Source: Meandrina meandrites (taxonomy: Eukaryota; Cnidaria; Anthozoa; Scleractinia; Meandrinidae). Taken from it: a DNA stretch of 64,000 nt. The stretch covers positions 24,446,972 through 24,510,971 of the forward strand of contig OY855914.1 in NCBI GenBank assembly GCA_963693305.1. Direction: 5' to 3'. The stretch's first letter is position 1. The number at the start of each line of letters is the position of its first letter. This document shows, in pieces, positions 12,101-30,306 of the stretch. The notes below the pieces were generated by a model. It was not told the origin of the DNA. It was given only the letters and a program-made list of their open reading frames with translations, and ran no database searches. The position numbers and the translations under genes were made by a program.

Positions 12101-15100
12101 TGCAAGGGGTTTTAATCTTTCGCACCGTTGGGCGTTATTTGTACTCTACGAAGCAGTGTTGGATAATAATTCGAGTTAATTGGACCGGTTATTGACCAAT
12201 TTCCGTAAAACGGTTGAAACTGGTGGGGATCCATGCCTTGAGTGTACTGGGCAGTAATTAACTGTCCACTACCCTTTGAACAGTCAGATAACACTGAAAT
12301 AACAGTGTCGCTTTAAGATCTGTGTTTGATTCAACAGGTGGAGCATCTGTTACTGTTCCAGTCTACATTGCTGAAACAGCACCTTCGAACACTAGAGGGC
12401 GTCTGGTTACTATCAACAACATGTTTATCACTGGCGGCCAGTTTGTTGCTGCAGTTATTGATGGCATCTTCAGCTCTTACAAAAGAACTGGATGGAGGTA
12501 CAAAGATAAACCATAAGTTCTTTTGTGACACTTTTAATTACTGTATAGTGTTACTAGAAACTTATTATGGTCTAGTGTAAATCAGTGAATTAAAGTGGCT
12601 GTCACATTATTGCACATGCCCAGCCAGAGGTCTTGATCCTTTGCGCAGACCAAATAAATCGTCACTCTCCCTCCTGAGCTCCTCCTTCCTCCATTCTGCT
12701 TGTGTGCACAGGCAACCCACCAAATTCGACTTACAGAATTATGGAATAACCCAGCCTTGGATGCCAACCTTGGCAAAATGTTTCTACAAAAAGGAAGGCT
12801 ACTAGAAAATGTCTTACCTAGAAAACTCTGAAGTTGTGAATTTCAAACCCAAGAAGGCAAATGAAACAGGCTAAACTTGACCCCATGTCCCCCAGGAGAT
12901 GCTGTGCAACAATTTTTGCCTTTTTCTTCAGATTAATGCTTGGTTTAGCTGCTGTGCCATCAATTGTGATGTTCTTTGGTTGTCTGGTTCTGCCAGAGAG
13001 TCCCCGTTGGCTTGTCAGCAAAGGATACTCTGAACGAGCTAAGAAAGTACTTGTGAAACTGCGGGGAACAACGGATGTGAGTTCAGAACTTGGAGCCATG
13101 AAAAATGTTTGTGATGAAGAAGAATCTTTTCAGAAGAACAGTAAGTGTTCAGCTTCTCTATTTTCATTCAAGATATTTCAGTGATGGGGTGTTATGTGCC
13201 GCTCACCCACCCTTGTACTTGTACTCCCTCATTTCGTTTGCTCGCTTGTCCAAAGAAAGTTATAATTAATTAAGGTTAAGTCTGCATACGAGCCTAGTGG
13301 CCCATCAGGCCAGAGCTCATCCCAGTTTCTGTTGCATGAAGCGACTAGGAGTATTTCGATTCCCCCCCCCCCCCCCCCCCCCCCCGGATGGGATGCTAGT
13401 CCATCACAGGGTTACCCCCAGCAGTAAATTCACTGGTACACATAATTTACCTGGGTGGAGAGAGGCACTGTGAGAGTACAAGCACACAATGCACTGCACT
13501 GGCCAGTGCTCAAAAAAGGAGCTGCTCAATCCGGAGTCAAGTGCACCATTAGGCCACCGCTCCTCCCTCAGTGGTGAAATTGGGGGCATGTACTAAAACC
13601 CGGAACAACGAAATGAAAAAAAGCAAAACGAAACCGCCGAAAAAACGGTAACAGCCAAAACGAGCAACACCCATTACCATTATTGAGAGCTAACAGTAAA
13701 CAGGCTAACCTGAGTGATATTCAGGCTAACCAGAGTGCCATTCAGGCTAACCGGAGTGTACCTTGCACTCAGGTTAGCCTATATACAGTACCGCCTGAAA
13801 TCATATGCACATCGGCCGCGGTTTTCACGAGGTGGACGCACGGGCAGTGCACGAGGTTTGCCCGTGCGTCCACCTCGGGAGGAACGAACGAAACACGAGA
13901 CGAAACCGAGACGAAACCGAGGGAAACACGCGTTCTTGAAAGACCGCGTCTTCGTGCGTTTAATTGCCTTTGTTAGTTCTATTGTTGTTGTTTTTTTGTT
14001 GGACATAAAGCAAATTACCCAAGAGATTTGATCGAAACCTTGGCAAAACACAACAAAACACGTTGAGCGGAATTGGAATGTTCAAAGAAAGTATTTCACG
14101 CAACGCCTGCTGAAAACGTGCAGAGTTGAGCAAAAAGGTTTCATTTCGTTCTTTTGTCTGCATAACTGATGAATAAATACAAGACAAAGTAATGCAAAAT
14201 AACTTGAAAAATTTTTGTGATCGAAGTTTGAGAGTGGTCAGATTTCACGAGTGTTCATAGCGTCACGCTTCGATAAATTTTGTTCCGAATTTGCATATGT
14301 GTTATCCACAAATATTTCGTCTTTTTACGGACAAATAATAATTCTTTCGCTTGCACTTCTTCGGTATTCAACTCGAGTTTGTTTGTGTTCAATCATTTAC
14401 CGAAAACATCAAACCATCCTGGGATTCTCGGCCACTTCTCGCTTAGCGCAAAAAGCGAATACTGATTTGCATACTTGGTATTTTATTTGATTCACGTGCC
14501 GGCGGCATGATGTCGCGACATTTTTGTAATCAAACTTCAGATCCTAAAGCGAAAAGTAAATAGCTGCATTTCTGGCTGCTAGAAAAAAATATCACTGTTC
14601 AAAAACTGCTGGAATAAATACAGAACATGGAGGTAGCACACATATAAGTTTACCTAGAATATAATGCGAGTGACTCGTTCCGTGTGTAAACATTATTTGT
14701 GATGACATCTGAGTACGCGCGTTGCTCATTTGCGGAGTATTTTATTTTTCAGAAAACTTTGTTCGTACGAGAGACTTAATTGGGTTTTGTCTGTTAAAGC
14801 AAGGGGGAAAATTTTCGGAAAGAGTTCAAGATTTTCACAGAGAAGATGGAATCAAGTCTAAAAGTTAATATGATTGAAAAGCTTCGCTACAGAAACTATC
14901 GCGAATATACGAGCTAATTCGCCAGAGAAACTATCGCGAATATACGAGCTACATGTAATTCGTCGTTTGCTGTTACAAGTGAAACAAGTCCTGGTCGATT
15001 TTTGGAATTGTCTCAATCGTTTTTGGATTTCATTCATTGAACACTTAAAAAATCGAAGAAACTGCCGCTCGCGGTAAATTAAATTTCTTTGAAGACGATG

Positions 15101-17736
15101 CTTTTTGCGAGGTACGATGCGACACTTGTTGAAAACGCGTGCCGCTCAAATCGGCAAGTGCAGTTTCGGAGAGGTTCGGAAATTAAATCTCAGAATAAAC
15201 TTAACTTTTACCGCTTTTTTACCTCGATTACAACAACTGTTTACTGTGTTAATTAATAACTTAAAACCAAAGAGCAGTCTAATATAAGTCAACATTACGA
15301 ACCGATGTCGGTCACGCAAAAGCAAATGAAACGAAAGTAATGCGGTGGTCGTGTGTTAGCTCATTAAATGTGAGAAAAAAATCTATTCAACAGTAAAACA
15401 ATAACTTAACAAAAGGCTATTGTGTCGGTGCTTCGTCCATTTGACCGAGAAGAATTTTCAACCTAGGTTTTCTTTCGTGAACCGCGCGGGTTTCGTTCGT
15501 GAACCGCGCGGTTTCGTCTCGTTCCTCCCGCGTGCAATACACGCGTTCTGCCCTTGCGGTTCACGCGTCCCAATGTGCATATGATTTCAGGCGGTACTGT
15601 AGCACTCCGGTTAGGCTGAATATCGCTCAGGTTAGCCTGAAAAACGCCCAGGTTAGCCTGTTTAGGGTTAGCTCTCAATAAAAGTAATGGTTTTCCTTGT
15701 TTTGGTTCATTTCGCTCGTTTCGGCGGTTTCATTTCGGTCGTTTCGGTGGTTTCATTCGTTTTGTTTTGCTGGTTTTGTTTCGTTGTTTTGGGTTTTAGT
15801 ACATGCCGAAATTGGGGCATAAGAAGCCTTGTGCATCACAGCGTCATATGCCACCTTCATGCAGTTTTCACATGGGTATTCTATTTAGCTTTGCTGCTTC
15901 GGGAATTCTTTCATGATAAAATTGACAAGTTTGCTTTTCCAAAGAGAGGCTAGGTGGTGAAACTAGCCAGTCTAACATAAACATGTGTTTACAAGGGCTA
16001 TTATGATGTCATCATACATAAGCCCCATTAGCAAGAACTGTGTGATAATCCTTGCCCGGCAAAATGTTTTAAAAGAACTCACTGGTACTGTATGCTTGGA
16101 TTTAGTGATAAAGGTTTGCTAACATAGACCAGACTTTAATTTGGTAAATTTAACAATTTTGCCCAAAAAGCCAACCAGTTAGATTGCTGAAAAAAGCTAG
16201 TTAAAAAAATGATGCCTGTGATTATGAACTAATCACTTAACTTCTTGCTTCAATTTTCTTGGGTGTGAAAGTGTAAACCAAGCTATCTTACCTTTTTTCT
16301 TCAGAATCATGTTCATTAACTCAAAGTTTAGCTTATCAAGTGTTGAGCACTTCAGCAACAAGAAAAGCTCTCTTAGTTGGCTGTATGCTGCAGGCAATTC
16401 AACAGCTCTCAGGGATTAATACTGTTATGTAAGTAAATTTCTCACTTTGCAGTTTTATTCCTTGGATAATATTCATTGCAACATGCCAGTATTTTTTGAA
16501 CTACCTCCCAGGCACGACTTTTGCTTTCTTTTTTCGTTGTAATTGTCCAGTGGGTCTGTACAAAATCATATTTGGTAAGACATGCTGTACATTAACAGTG
16601 AAAGGAACTCAACCGGGGCCACCCAACGTTTCTTAGCCAATCACAAGGTCCACAAGTCAAGACAAGCTTAGAACAACAGAATTGGACTCCCTTCATCAGC
16701 GGACTAATCACAGTGAGGGACAAATTTAACCTAAAATTTAAATTTTGTTCTGCGCTTGTCTTGTGATTGAATGAAAAACGTTGAGTTGCCCCGGTTGAGT
16801 TTGTTTCACTGTAATGTCGCTAAAGGAATTTCGGCTTAGGGGTGGGGGCGGGGGGTTGCTTCTTGATGTAAAACTCCGTCAGGACTCAGTTAAAAGCACT
16901 GTTTGTGAATCAGTTAGGGGACTTAATATTACGTGCTTTCTGTCACCAGGTACTACAGTGCAACGATCATACAGATGTCAGGAATTCAAGGTGATCAGCT
17001 CGCTATCTGGTTGGCGGCCGTTGTCGCGTTCGGAAACTTTGCGTTCACCATTGTAGGTGTCTGTCTTGTTGAGAGGATGGGGCGCCGGAAGCTACTGTTA
17101 AGCAGTCTGGCAGGAGTTACCTTCAGCCTTTTTCTTCTGGGAGGTGCATTTTACATGGCAACGCAGCACGATGCTTCAATCTCTGTGGATGAGAAAATGT
17201 CTTCTTTTATCAATAGTAGTTGTCCCAGCTCTGGGTATTGTTTAGACTGTCTAAAACACAAATGCGGGTTTTGCTTCGTAAAAGATTCCACGAACAATCC
17301 TGTGAACGGCTCGTGTATACCGTTCAATTCCCTCAGCGATAACAACGCGGCGTACGGCAGATGCAGTCAAAAGGATCACTTGACAACATGGTCGTATGCG
17401 GCGTGTCCTTACAAGTACGCGTGGTTAGCCATCGTAGCATTAGTGCTGTATATAGCAGCGTTTGCTCCTGGGATGGGACCCATGCCGTGGACGATTAATT
17501 CTGAGATTTACCCTCTGTGGGCTCGCAGTACAGGCAATGCGTACGCTACAGCTACGAACTGGACTTGTAATCTGGTGATTTCTATGACTTTTCTCTCACT
17601 AACTGAATGGATAACCCGCTATGGTGCGTTTTGGCTTTACGGGGGAATTTCACTTTGTGGTTGGGTATTTTTCTTCCGTTACGTTCCAGAGACGAAAGGG
17701 AAATCCTTGGAGGAACTCGAACATTTATTTTCGTAG
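9152..17736 (+). CDS. SLC2A13: SLC2A13-like proton/myo-inositol cotransporter, copy B (complete)
   Basis: Complete five-exon gene: 9152-9620, 12338-12497, 12932-13140, 16305-16428 and 16950-17736. All joins keep phase and total 1749 bp (582 aa plus stop), close to the usual HMIT length. Exon 1 holds the cytoplasmic N-terminus, TM1 with [13 protein letters not shown] and the QRLGRKP loop motif. Exon 3 has PESPRWL, and exon 5 has ERMGRRKLL, the Cys-rich extracellular loop ([18 protein letters not shown]) and the [12 protein letters not shown] tail. The start is the first ATG of the frame. Introns 1 and 3 are expanded by transposons not seen in copy A. The protein differs from copy A mainly in the extracellular loop. 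Expected at a membrane, importing inositol with protons (family knowledge). Confidence 0.9.
9780..10196 (-). pseudogene. SAM-domain ORF fragment captured in a transposon
   Basis: From the ATG at 10196 the frame reads as a small helical domain ending in [15 protein letters not shown], a pattern typical of sterile-alpha-motif (SAM) protein-interaction domains. A basic stretch follows ([13 protein letters not shown]). The piece encoding GVTTIGD (about 10050-10090) recurs inverted at 9800-9836, so the tail of the frame is an inverted-repeat artefact. It lies wholly within the composite element. It is probably a remnant of a larger transposon-encoded protein, not a host gene. Confidence 0.45.
10203..10445 (+). 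repeat. tRNA-derived SINE
   Basis: The head reads like a tRNA. It has an A-box (TGGCCGAGTGG) and an anticodon-like loop, but the T-arm does not pair well. A second B-box-like stretch (GAGTTCAAATCC) follows, then a non-tRNA body up to about 10445. The poor fold and the tail argue for a SINE and not a working tRNA gene. Confidence 0.6.
10671..11000 (+). repeat. Degenerate 21-bp minisatellite
   Basis: About 16 imperfect units of the type ACATAATGAAGGAACYRCAAC. The unit length is a multiple of three, so both strands stay open over 100 codons, giving His-Asn-Glu-Gly-Thr-like repeats. Interpreted as satellite DNA filling the composite element, not as coding. Confidence 0.8.
11308..11780. mobile_element. 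MITE of the Tc1/mariner-pogo type
   Basis: Ends CAGTCAACTCTCG and its inverted match GAGTTGACTG are flanked by TA on both sides, the target preference of the Tc1/mariner superfamily. CAGT...ACTG tips recall pogo/Tigger relatives. About 470 bp, no transposase. Confidence 0.7.
11918..12061. mobile_element. Short hairpin MITE
   Basis: A 144-bp element with 28-bp perfect inverted ends starting TCTTATTAGACATTTTAGTG and a short unique centre. No coding capacity. Confidence 0.65.
13272..13565 (-). repeat. SINE, minus orientation
   Basis: On the minus strand it reads from a tRNA-like head through GGTGTATAAATGGG-like and CCCTGTGATGGACTAGCATC-like segments to a tail. Related copies lie at 25420-25595, 26955-27160, 27545-27705 and 54690-54905. 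A homopolymer C tract interrupts this copy. It sits in intron 3 of SLC2A13 copy B. Confidence 0.65.
13589..15804. mobile_element. Foldback DNA transposon-like element in intron 3 of copy B
   Basis: Long imperfect inverted ends (about 13589-13930 and 15470-15804) begin TACTAAAACCC and contain several 21-bp sub-repeats of the CAGGCTAACCTGAGTGATAT type. The internal 1.5 kb has only small frames and a 36-bp tandem duplication near 14885-14955. A fragment of the same termini recurs at 17838-17912. No transposase seen. Confidence 0.7.
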
Positions 17737-18844
17737 GACAGTTTTGCATTAAACACGGTCTTTTCTTTTGCGCAGTGTCTGTATTGCCGGCAGCCGGTCA
17801 AGGTTTTAAATAGACTTCCGAACGGCAGTAAGAAATTCTCAAGCCCGGTTAGCCTGAATAAAACTCCTGTTAGGCTTTTTATGGTAAGTTCTCAATAACG
17901 GTATTGGTAACACGATATATGAATTTTAAAAAAATCCGGATTTGAGATCTATTAAGAGCGTAGAAGCGTAGTTTGGATTGGATAAGTTCCTTCGATTTCC
18001 TCAGATTTGTCATAAAACTCGATTGCTGGCCATTAATTTTGGTGTTTTTAAAACTCTCACCGGCCGCCGGTCATTCTGCCACAGGCGATTTTTTTATAAT
18101 TACTTTTTTAGTTATTGTAAAAATTGACGAAATGGGACGATAAAACGGACTTGGAAATTTGCTACAATGCAATCACGTGGCTAAACGATTCGTTAGGTTC
18201 AGAAACTTTCATTCGTTTACATATCCAATAATACTTAGTATTCAAGTATAATCATAATGTTCTGTTTAGCCATACCAGAGTCACGAGGAGAATAGGGAAA
18301 GTACGAAAAATACTCCTCTCCATTCTCCTCGCGGGCGGCCTTGTCCGCGACTCGCGCGAAAACAATAAAAGCTGGCCCACGCAGAATAACAACTGCATCA
18401 GTAAGGTCTTTGTTAATATGGCGGCGCCCTCCCTCCCAGCAACAAATATTGAATCCTGAGAATATATTCTTGTAATTAACTATTTTAATTATCATGCTCG
18501 CTGTAGTAATGCTTATATATTATATTTTATCCTTGTGGATCAAGAAATTTTTTCGGTAAAAGGTACAAAATGTGTCATATTTACGAAGGTAACCAAACTT
18601 CTCCACTCATTGACTAATCAGAATTACATGGAGAATACAGAATCACATTTGAAGAAGGCGTTACATGCAATACCGGTTATCTCGATCGAGTAACGTCCTT
18701 GTTTAGACTTGAGACTGTGCAAAGTTTAATTCGTTTAGTATTCGTTAAAGGGGTCTTCAGGTTTGAAAGTGACATTTTCCGCAAGAGCCGATTCGAAAGG
18801 TTGAAGTTTTTGCGCTAGTCGATCTCTCTTATATACTTTAGCAT

Positions 18845-18875
<31 letters not shown>

Positions 18876-19040
18876 AAAAGGAATCAAATGCAAAACAAGA
18901 TGCTCGAGCTACAAATTGATCGGGATCAGCTCTCTTGCGTGTTTTGTTTTGTTTTGTCTCGTGTTTGTTTGGTTATATAAACTGATTCAGAACCATAATT
19001 AAACAAATTTGAAGTTTCATAGTTTTTTATTGCAAAAATC
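17737..19040. other. Intergenic region after SLC2A13 copy B
   Basis: No supported gene. It holds a solo fragment of the foldback terminus at 17838-17912 and a poly-C then poly-A run at about 18845-18880. On the minus strand an AATAAA lies near 19020-19035, suitable as the poly(A) signal of the gene that ends at 19041. Confidence 0.45.
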
Positions 19041-21000
19041 CTACTCGATGGGACGGGTAACGGGACGGGTCGAGAAACGTTTACGGGATCTTGTTCGGGA
19101 TCGTTTACAGGGACAATTATTACAAGTACGTTTGCGACCATTCTTACGGCGATGTTTAGGCCTAGGGGTATTGGTCAAGCTGGGGGAACTTGATCGGGAC
19201 CGTTTACAGGGGCAATTACAAGTACGTTGGCGACCATTCTTACGGCGATGCTTAGGCTTAGGGGTATCGGTCAAGATGGGGATACCGGTGGGGTAAAGCG
19301 TGGAATGACCAAAGATAGATCGGGTACTTGGTGGACCTGCCGGGGACTGGGTAGCGCCAAAGGTAAAGTTATGACACAGGTCATTTCCGGTCGCTCCAGG
19401 GTCGCGGTTGTTTGAACAGAAAGGATTGTGATCACTCAAAACCAAATTCTGGAGTTCCGCTGTTTGTGAGTCAAATGTGCATTCAGAGGCCAGCAGGTCT
19501 TTCACGCACTTCTTTGCTTTTGCAGCTTCGCTGTTTAGGAAAGAAAAATAACGGGAGGGTTAATTAATTTTTTGCGTATCTAGTTAAACACCCGCTGTGT
19601 AGGACAACGCCCTCTATTTTAAGACCCAATTTAGGACAAAGTACAAAATCCACACTTTCTTGTTTTGTTAAACAACAACGCTAATACCTAATCCTGAACT
19701 GATCTAATGCTAAATAAATACAGATAAACGTTTTTAATTTCGAATTACTAAATATAAACTAGACGACAATCTTGCAGCCATTCATAGCCTGTATGATATG
19801 GTCCAGATCCTGATTAGAACAGACTCGCTTGAAATTACATACCCTGTTCAATTTAGGGCGCAGGGGCCAAAAACCATACCATGTAAGGGAGTACACTATA
19901 GTCTTCCTTTCGTCGTGTGACCCTCTACATTTAAATCTCGGAGTAACCGGAGGCAAACAACACACAAACCGTGCCAAGCGCGGGAAAACGGGTAAACAGA
20001 GCACACAAGGGGTAACAGAAATCCCGCGTGTGGTGGGGTGGAAAGACAAGGCTTACCTGCACAATGAACTGTCGGACCGATTGGTAGCGAATTTCTGACG
20101 AAGAGTCTCGCCGCACCGAGGGGCCTTGTTAAACAAGGCGCTGCTACAATTAACACCAGGTTCCTTTTTAGGGGTGGCCAAATTTGCATCGTTACAAAAT
20201 GTCTCCTTCTTGAGATGTTCTTGAACGAGAAAACTCGCCATCACCATTGCCATCTGACTTCTCGGACGTATGCAACGGTAGAAGGTCATTGTAACACATG
20301 TTAACATGCTTTCAAACTTCTCTCTGTGAAATGAACAAAAGGAATGCATGGCAATGCATTTTGTTACCATTTAAGATGCGATATAATCCGTCTTGACGAA
20401 TGAATGTGCTGCCCTCACGCAGGGCGGGAAAGGGGGAAGGGGGAAGGGGGAAAGGGAAAGGGGGTAGGAAAAAGAAATACTTCTTGTCCTACTAACTCGT
20501 AATATTTATCGTGTCCTATATCATTCGCATAAAACCTATCAAAAAGCACCGCTTCTGTGACAGCACGTGGTCGGAGAGTTTATGTGGGGGACTAGCCCTA
20601 GAATCTGGGGAAACAGTATCCGAAGGGTATCTTGGAAAGGAAGATGAAAATCGTAAACTGAAAGTAGTGTCTTCAACGTTTGTAATTGGTGAATTTGGGG
20701 AAGTGCCGAGAGACCCACTCCCTCCCCCCCCCCTCCCGCCATTCTTTAATTGTCTGGGAAACTGCTACGGCTCCCTGTTTTTTTAATTTCCTCGGGCCAC
20801 CCCTGATCTAAATTATGGAATCGATCGACACATCACGAGACGCACTTAGATCTCCTCGGATTTTGAAGAAAAAAATTGGGTGATGATCTGTCACTATGGT
20901 AAAAATCCTACCCGCAGTCAGCCGACGGATCTTTATGGAGATCTTTGTAAAACGCTGTCGTGCATTTTCTTGCGTTGCAGAAGTACTCCATGAAGGAACA
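19041..21000 (-). CDS. Cys-rich protein with basic repeated tail, partial gene model
   Basis: Family not recognised. Three minus-strand exons join in phase with good splice sites: 21000-20912, 20323-20057 and 19530-19041 (stop). The first two encode a Cys-rich region with spacing like secreted helical Cys domains. The last exon carries more Cys, then a tail in which a unit like PKHRRKNGRQRTCNCPCKRS occurs twice, followed by an Arg/Ser-rich end. A minus-strand ATG at about 21792, followed by a hydrophobic stretch and a donor site, could be a signal-peptide exon, but its phase does not fit directly, so at least one exon is missing. Secretion is inference. Confidence 0.5.
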
Positions 21001-21123
21001 CTGGAAAACGTTCGGGAGAGCTGCACCAAAGCTACACAGACACACTAGATCACGAGGAAAACAAAGACATTGAACTTATATTTATAAACCTTAAGGTCTG
21101 ACATGTATGGCTCGCTACTCGTC

Positions 21124-21500
21124 GAGAGAACAATAGAACAAACAACAGGAACAATGCCCCTATCCCCAAAACAATAGCAACTGCTAAACTAGAGGACCAG
21201 TACTACACTAGAGGACCAGTAGAATTACAAGCTTACGAGAGCTGCTACACTACTGGAGAAAAGAGAACAATAGAACAAACAACAGGAACAATGCCCCTAT
21301 CCCCAAAAGCAATAGCAATTGCTACACTAGAGGACCAGTAGAATTACAAGCTTACGAGAGCTGCTACACTACTGAAGGAAAGAGAACAATAGAACAAACA
21401 ACAGGAACAATGCCCCTAGTCCCATAACAATAGCAACTGCTACACTAGAGGACCACTAGAATTACAAGGTTACGAGAGCTGCTACACTGCTGAAGCCGAG
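21124..21500. repeat. Tandem repeat, about 3 copies of a 120-137 bp unit
   Basis: Units start AGAGAACAATAGAACAAACA near 21124, 21261 and 21382 and share a second landmark CTAGAGGACCAGTAGAATTA. Unit length varies by small indels. No coding content. Confidence 0.75.
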
Positions 21501-22917
21501 ATGGAGCTACCCTGCACTGCTCCATTTTGTCGATTTCACCTGGATGAAACAATTTGAAACCCGGGATGATACCGTCATAATGTAAAAAAAAAAATTGGAA
21601 CAAAATTCCTTCAAATGTGGTCAAGCAGGCATTTGCATGTAAACGCATCTTGTTCGTGGATGGAAGAAACGGAAAACATACTCCTCTCATAGTTTTGGTT
21701 GCTTTTTCAACCGTTTACCGTTAATTAAAAGAGGTAATTGCAGTTAAACTACTTACCAAAAACAAGGGTAATCTTAAGAACGGCTAACATACTGCTGTGC
21801 CTTGGCTCGGTCGTTCTTTCTTCTCAAAGCAAAATTTTAAATGACAGCACTTGTGTTAGTCCCACAACCAAATGAATCGCCGATCAGACAGGGTTTTGAC
21901 CTATTAGACTTTCTTATCTGTGCAAACATTTTATTGGCCAATTTATGAGATATGAGATATGTAAGAGTTAGTTTTCAGAGCATAAATTCATTGACTTCCG
22001 GCGCACGTAATGTGAAAAACTAAACCGGAAGAAATTTACGTCATTTTAAAATAATATTTGAAAAACATGTGGCAAATTCATTTCGACATACAATTTTTTA
22101 CCCGGACCTAAAAAAAACGTATATTTTTAGCTGTTTCTTTTTGTTGTTCTTGAAATTTCCAAAAAAAAACATAGAATGCCTGACATTTAGCGCCAAATAA
22201 AACACAATTCTCAAGGAAACTCAGAAGTATTTTGTGTTCAGTTTGAAAACATCGGGCTCATGTTCTCTGTCCTTTGCAGAGGCCCCTCATCTTCCCCTCT
22301 TATCTCCCCGATCTTTCCAGGCGCGTTTGTGTTCTCGAATAAAAGGAAAAACCTCTGTGGGAGAGAGAGGAGGTGAGGTATCAACAAGATACTAGTAGAC
22401 GTATTGTGTTTTGCTGACTCTGTGATAAGTTACCATGCCAAACTTATTCTTCTACGACTTGTACGCGTACGCGTTACCGTGACGTCTGGTCCGGTGGGGG
22501 TGGGGGTGGGGGGACTAAACCCATGTTTGGGTATAGGGCTAGGGGTGCCGCTAGGTGTTCGAGATGTAGACTGTTCACAGCCCCTTATTTTCTCGTGTTT
22601 CTTTTTCTTCGATCGTTGAACGCGGGGAAAAGAGCGGCGAGTGAACTTTGCGTTGTGAACAGTCTATTCGAGATGATGTTTATATACGGTTATCTTCCTC
22701 GCGGAAGGGAAGCCTTCTCCACACGTATGTTGCAGAAATGTTACATTTTACGATCCTCTGGCGATTTTACGTTTATGTGACAAGGTACAAGCCGTTGGCA
22801 GCTATCGAGCGAGAAAAATGGCGACCCATACGCCGTTGCGTGACAGAAGTTGTGTTACAAGCATGCAAATCTGCCTGCTGTTCGCTTCTGCCTCGATTTC
22901 ATAATCACTTGAAAAAC

Positions 22918-22925
22918 GCGGGAAA
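22918..22925 (-). promoter_or_regulatory. E2F-type site in the MCM2 promoter/5' UTR
   Basis: GCGGGAAA, the complement of TTTCCCGC, matches the E2F consensus TTTSSCGC and lies about 40 bases before the MCM2 ATG. In animals MCM genes are classic E2F targets that peak at G1/S, so the site fits; function here is inferred. Confidence 0.55.
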
Positions 22926-22965
22926 ATTGCGTCACGTGAACAGATCAGCCGACGAAGAAGACAGC

Positions 22966-29586
<6,621 letters not shown>

Positions 29587-30000
29587 TAACAGACTGATAG
29601 TTATTAAATGGGCATAATGAGCATTATTCATTTGCATGAGCAGTTAATGGACATTTTCTTTTATTAACAAAAGGATTATGAAAAGGTTAAAACTAAAAAA
29701 AGGTTAAAACAGCTTTTATATGGGAATTCAGTTTCTCCCTGCTGTTATCCTCCCATTAGTTTTTATTATTATTATTATTATTATTGCCAACGAGTCAGGC
29801 CTTCTGGAAGACCAGAAAGCCTGACGAGGCGGCAGATTATAGAGCCGTGAGAAGATTTGTATGTGCGGAAAAAATCTCACAAACGCTCCAAAATGTAGAA
29901 ATGTAAGTAATGTAATGTAATGTAATGTAATGTAATGTAATGTAATGTAATGTAAGGTAATGTAATGTAAGGTAGATCGTGACGACACAATGTCTGATGT

Positions 30001-30260
30001 AGTAGTAATATCGGAGTCTATCAAATACCACCTCGGGCGCACCCACCTAATTTTGCCTCTTTCCTAAGGTTTACACTAAGGATTTTCAACTTACCTCGCT
30101 CACAAAGCTCGCTCGGTAAGTTGAAAACTTAGTGTAAACCTTAGGAAAGAGGCAAAAGGTGGGTGCTGCTCGGTAGTATTTGATAGACTCCGATATTACT
30201 ACTCGCAAGAGAAGGATGAAAAGGATGCCCATTTAGAGGGATGCAACAGAAATGTACAAA
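30001..30260 (+). repeat. Left terminal inverted repeat of Polinton 1, itself palindromic
   Basis: Begins AGTAGTAATATCGGAGTC. Positions 30001-30203 form an internal palindrome of about 95-bp arms around a 19-base centre near 30096-30114 (CTCGCTCACAAAGCTCGCTC region). The right repeat has the same fold. The inner end (30241-30260) contains an ATG that is open into both outermost genes. Confidence 0.9.
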
Positions 30261-30293
30261 AGTTCTAAATAATAAAATTAAAAAATATTTTTC

Positions 30294-30306
30294 CATATTA
30301 TATACG
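30294..30306 (+). promoter_or_regulatory. TATATA-like core before PolB
   Basis: TATTATATACG sits directly before the ATG at 30307. The same arrangement precedes most genes of this element, which supports 30307 as the PolB start. Confidence 0.5.

Larger units (their letters stand above)
21001..22965. other. Intergenic region upstream of MCM2
   Basis: Contains the tandem array at 21124-21500, a possible first exon of the minus-strand Cys-rich gene near 21780-21792, a dispersed repeat at 22570-22660 also seen near 7450-7600, and the MCM2 promoter at its right end. No other coding signal was found. Confidence 0.5.

Noticed and set aside
30241..30306. PolB start at the first ATG in the terminal repeat
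   Set aside because: The ATG at 30307 sits directly behind a TATATA core as in other genes; the upstream extension is low-complexity. Kept only as a finding.
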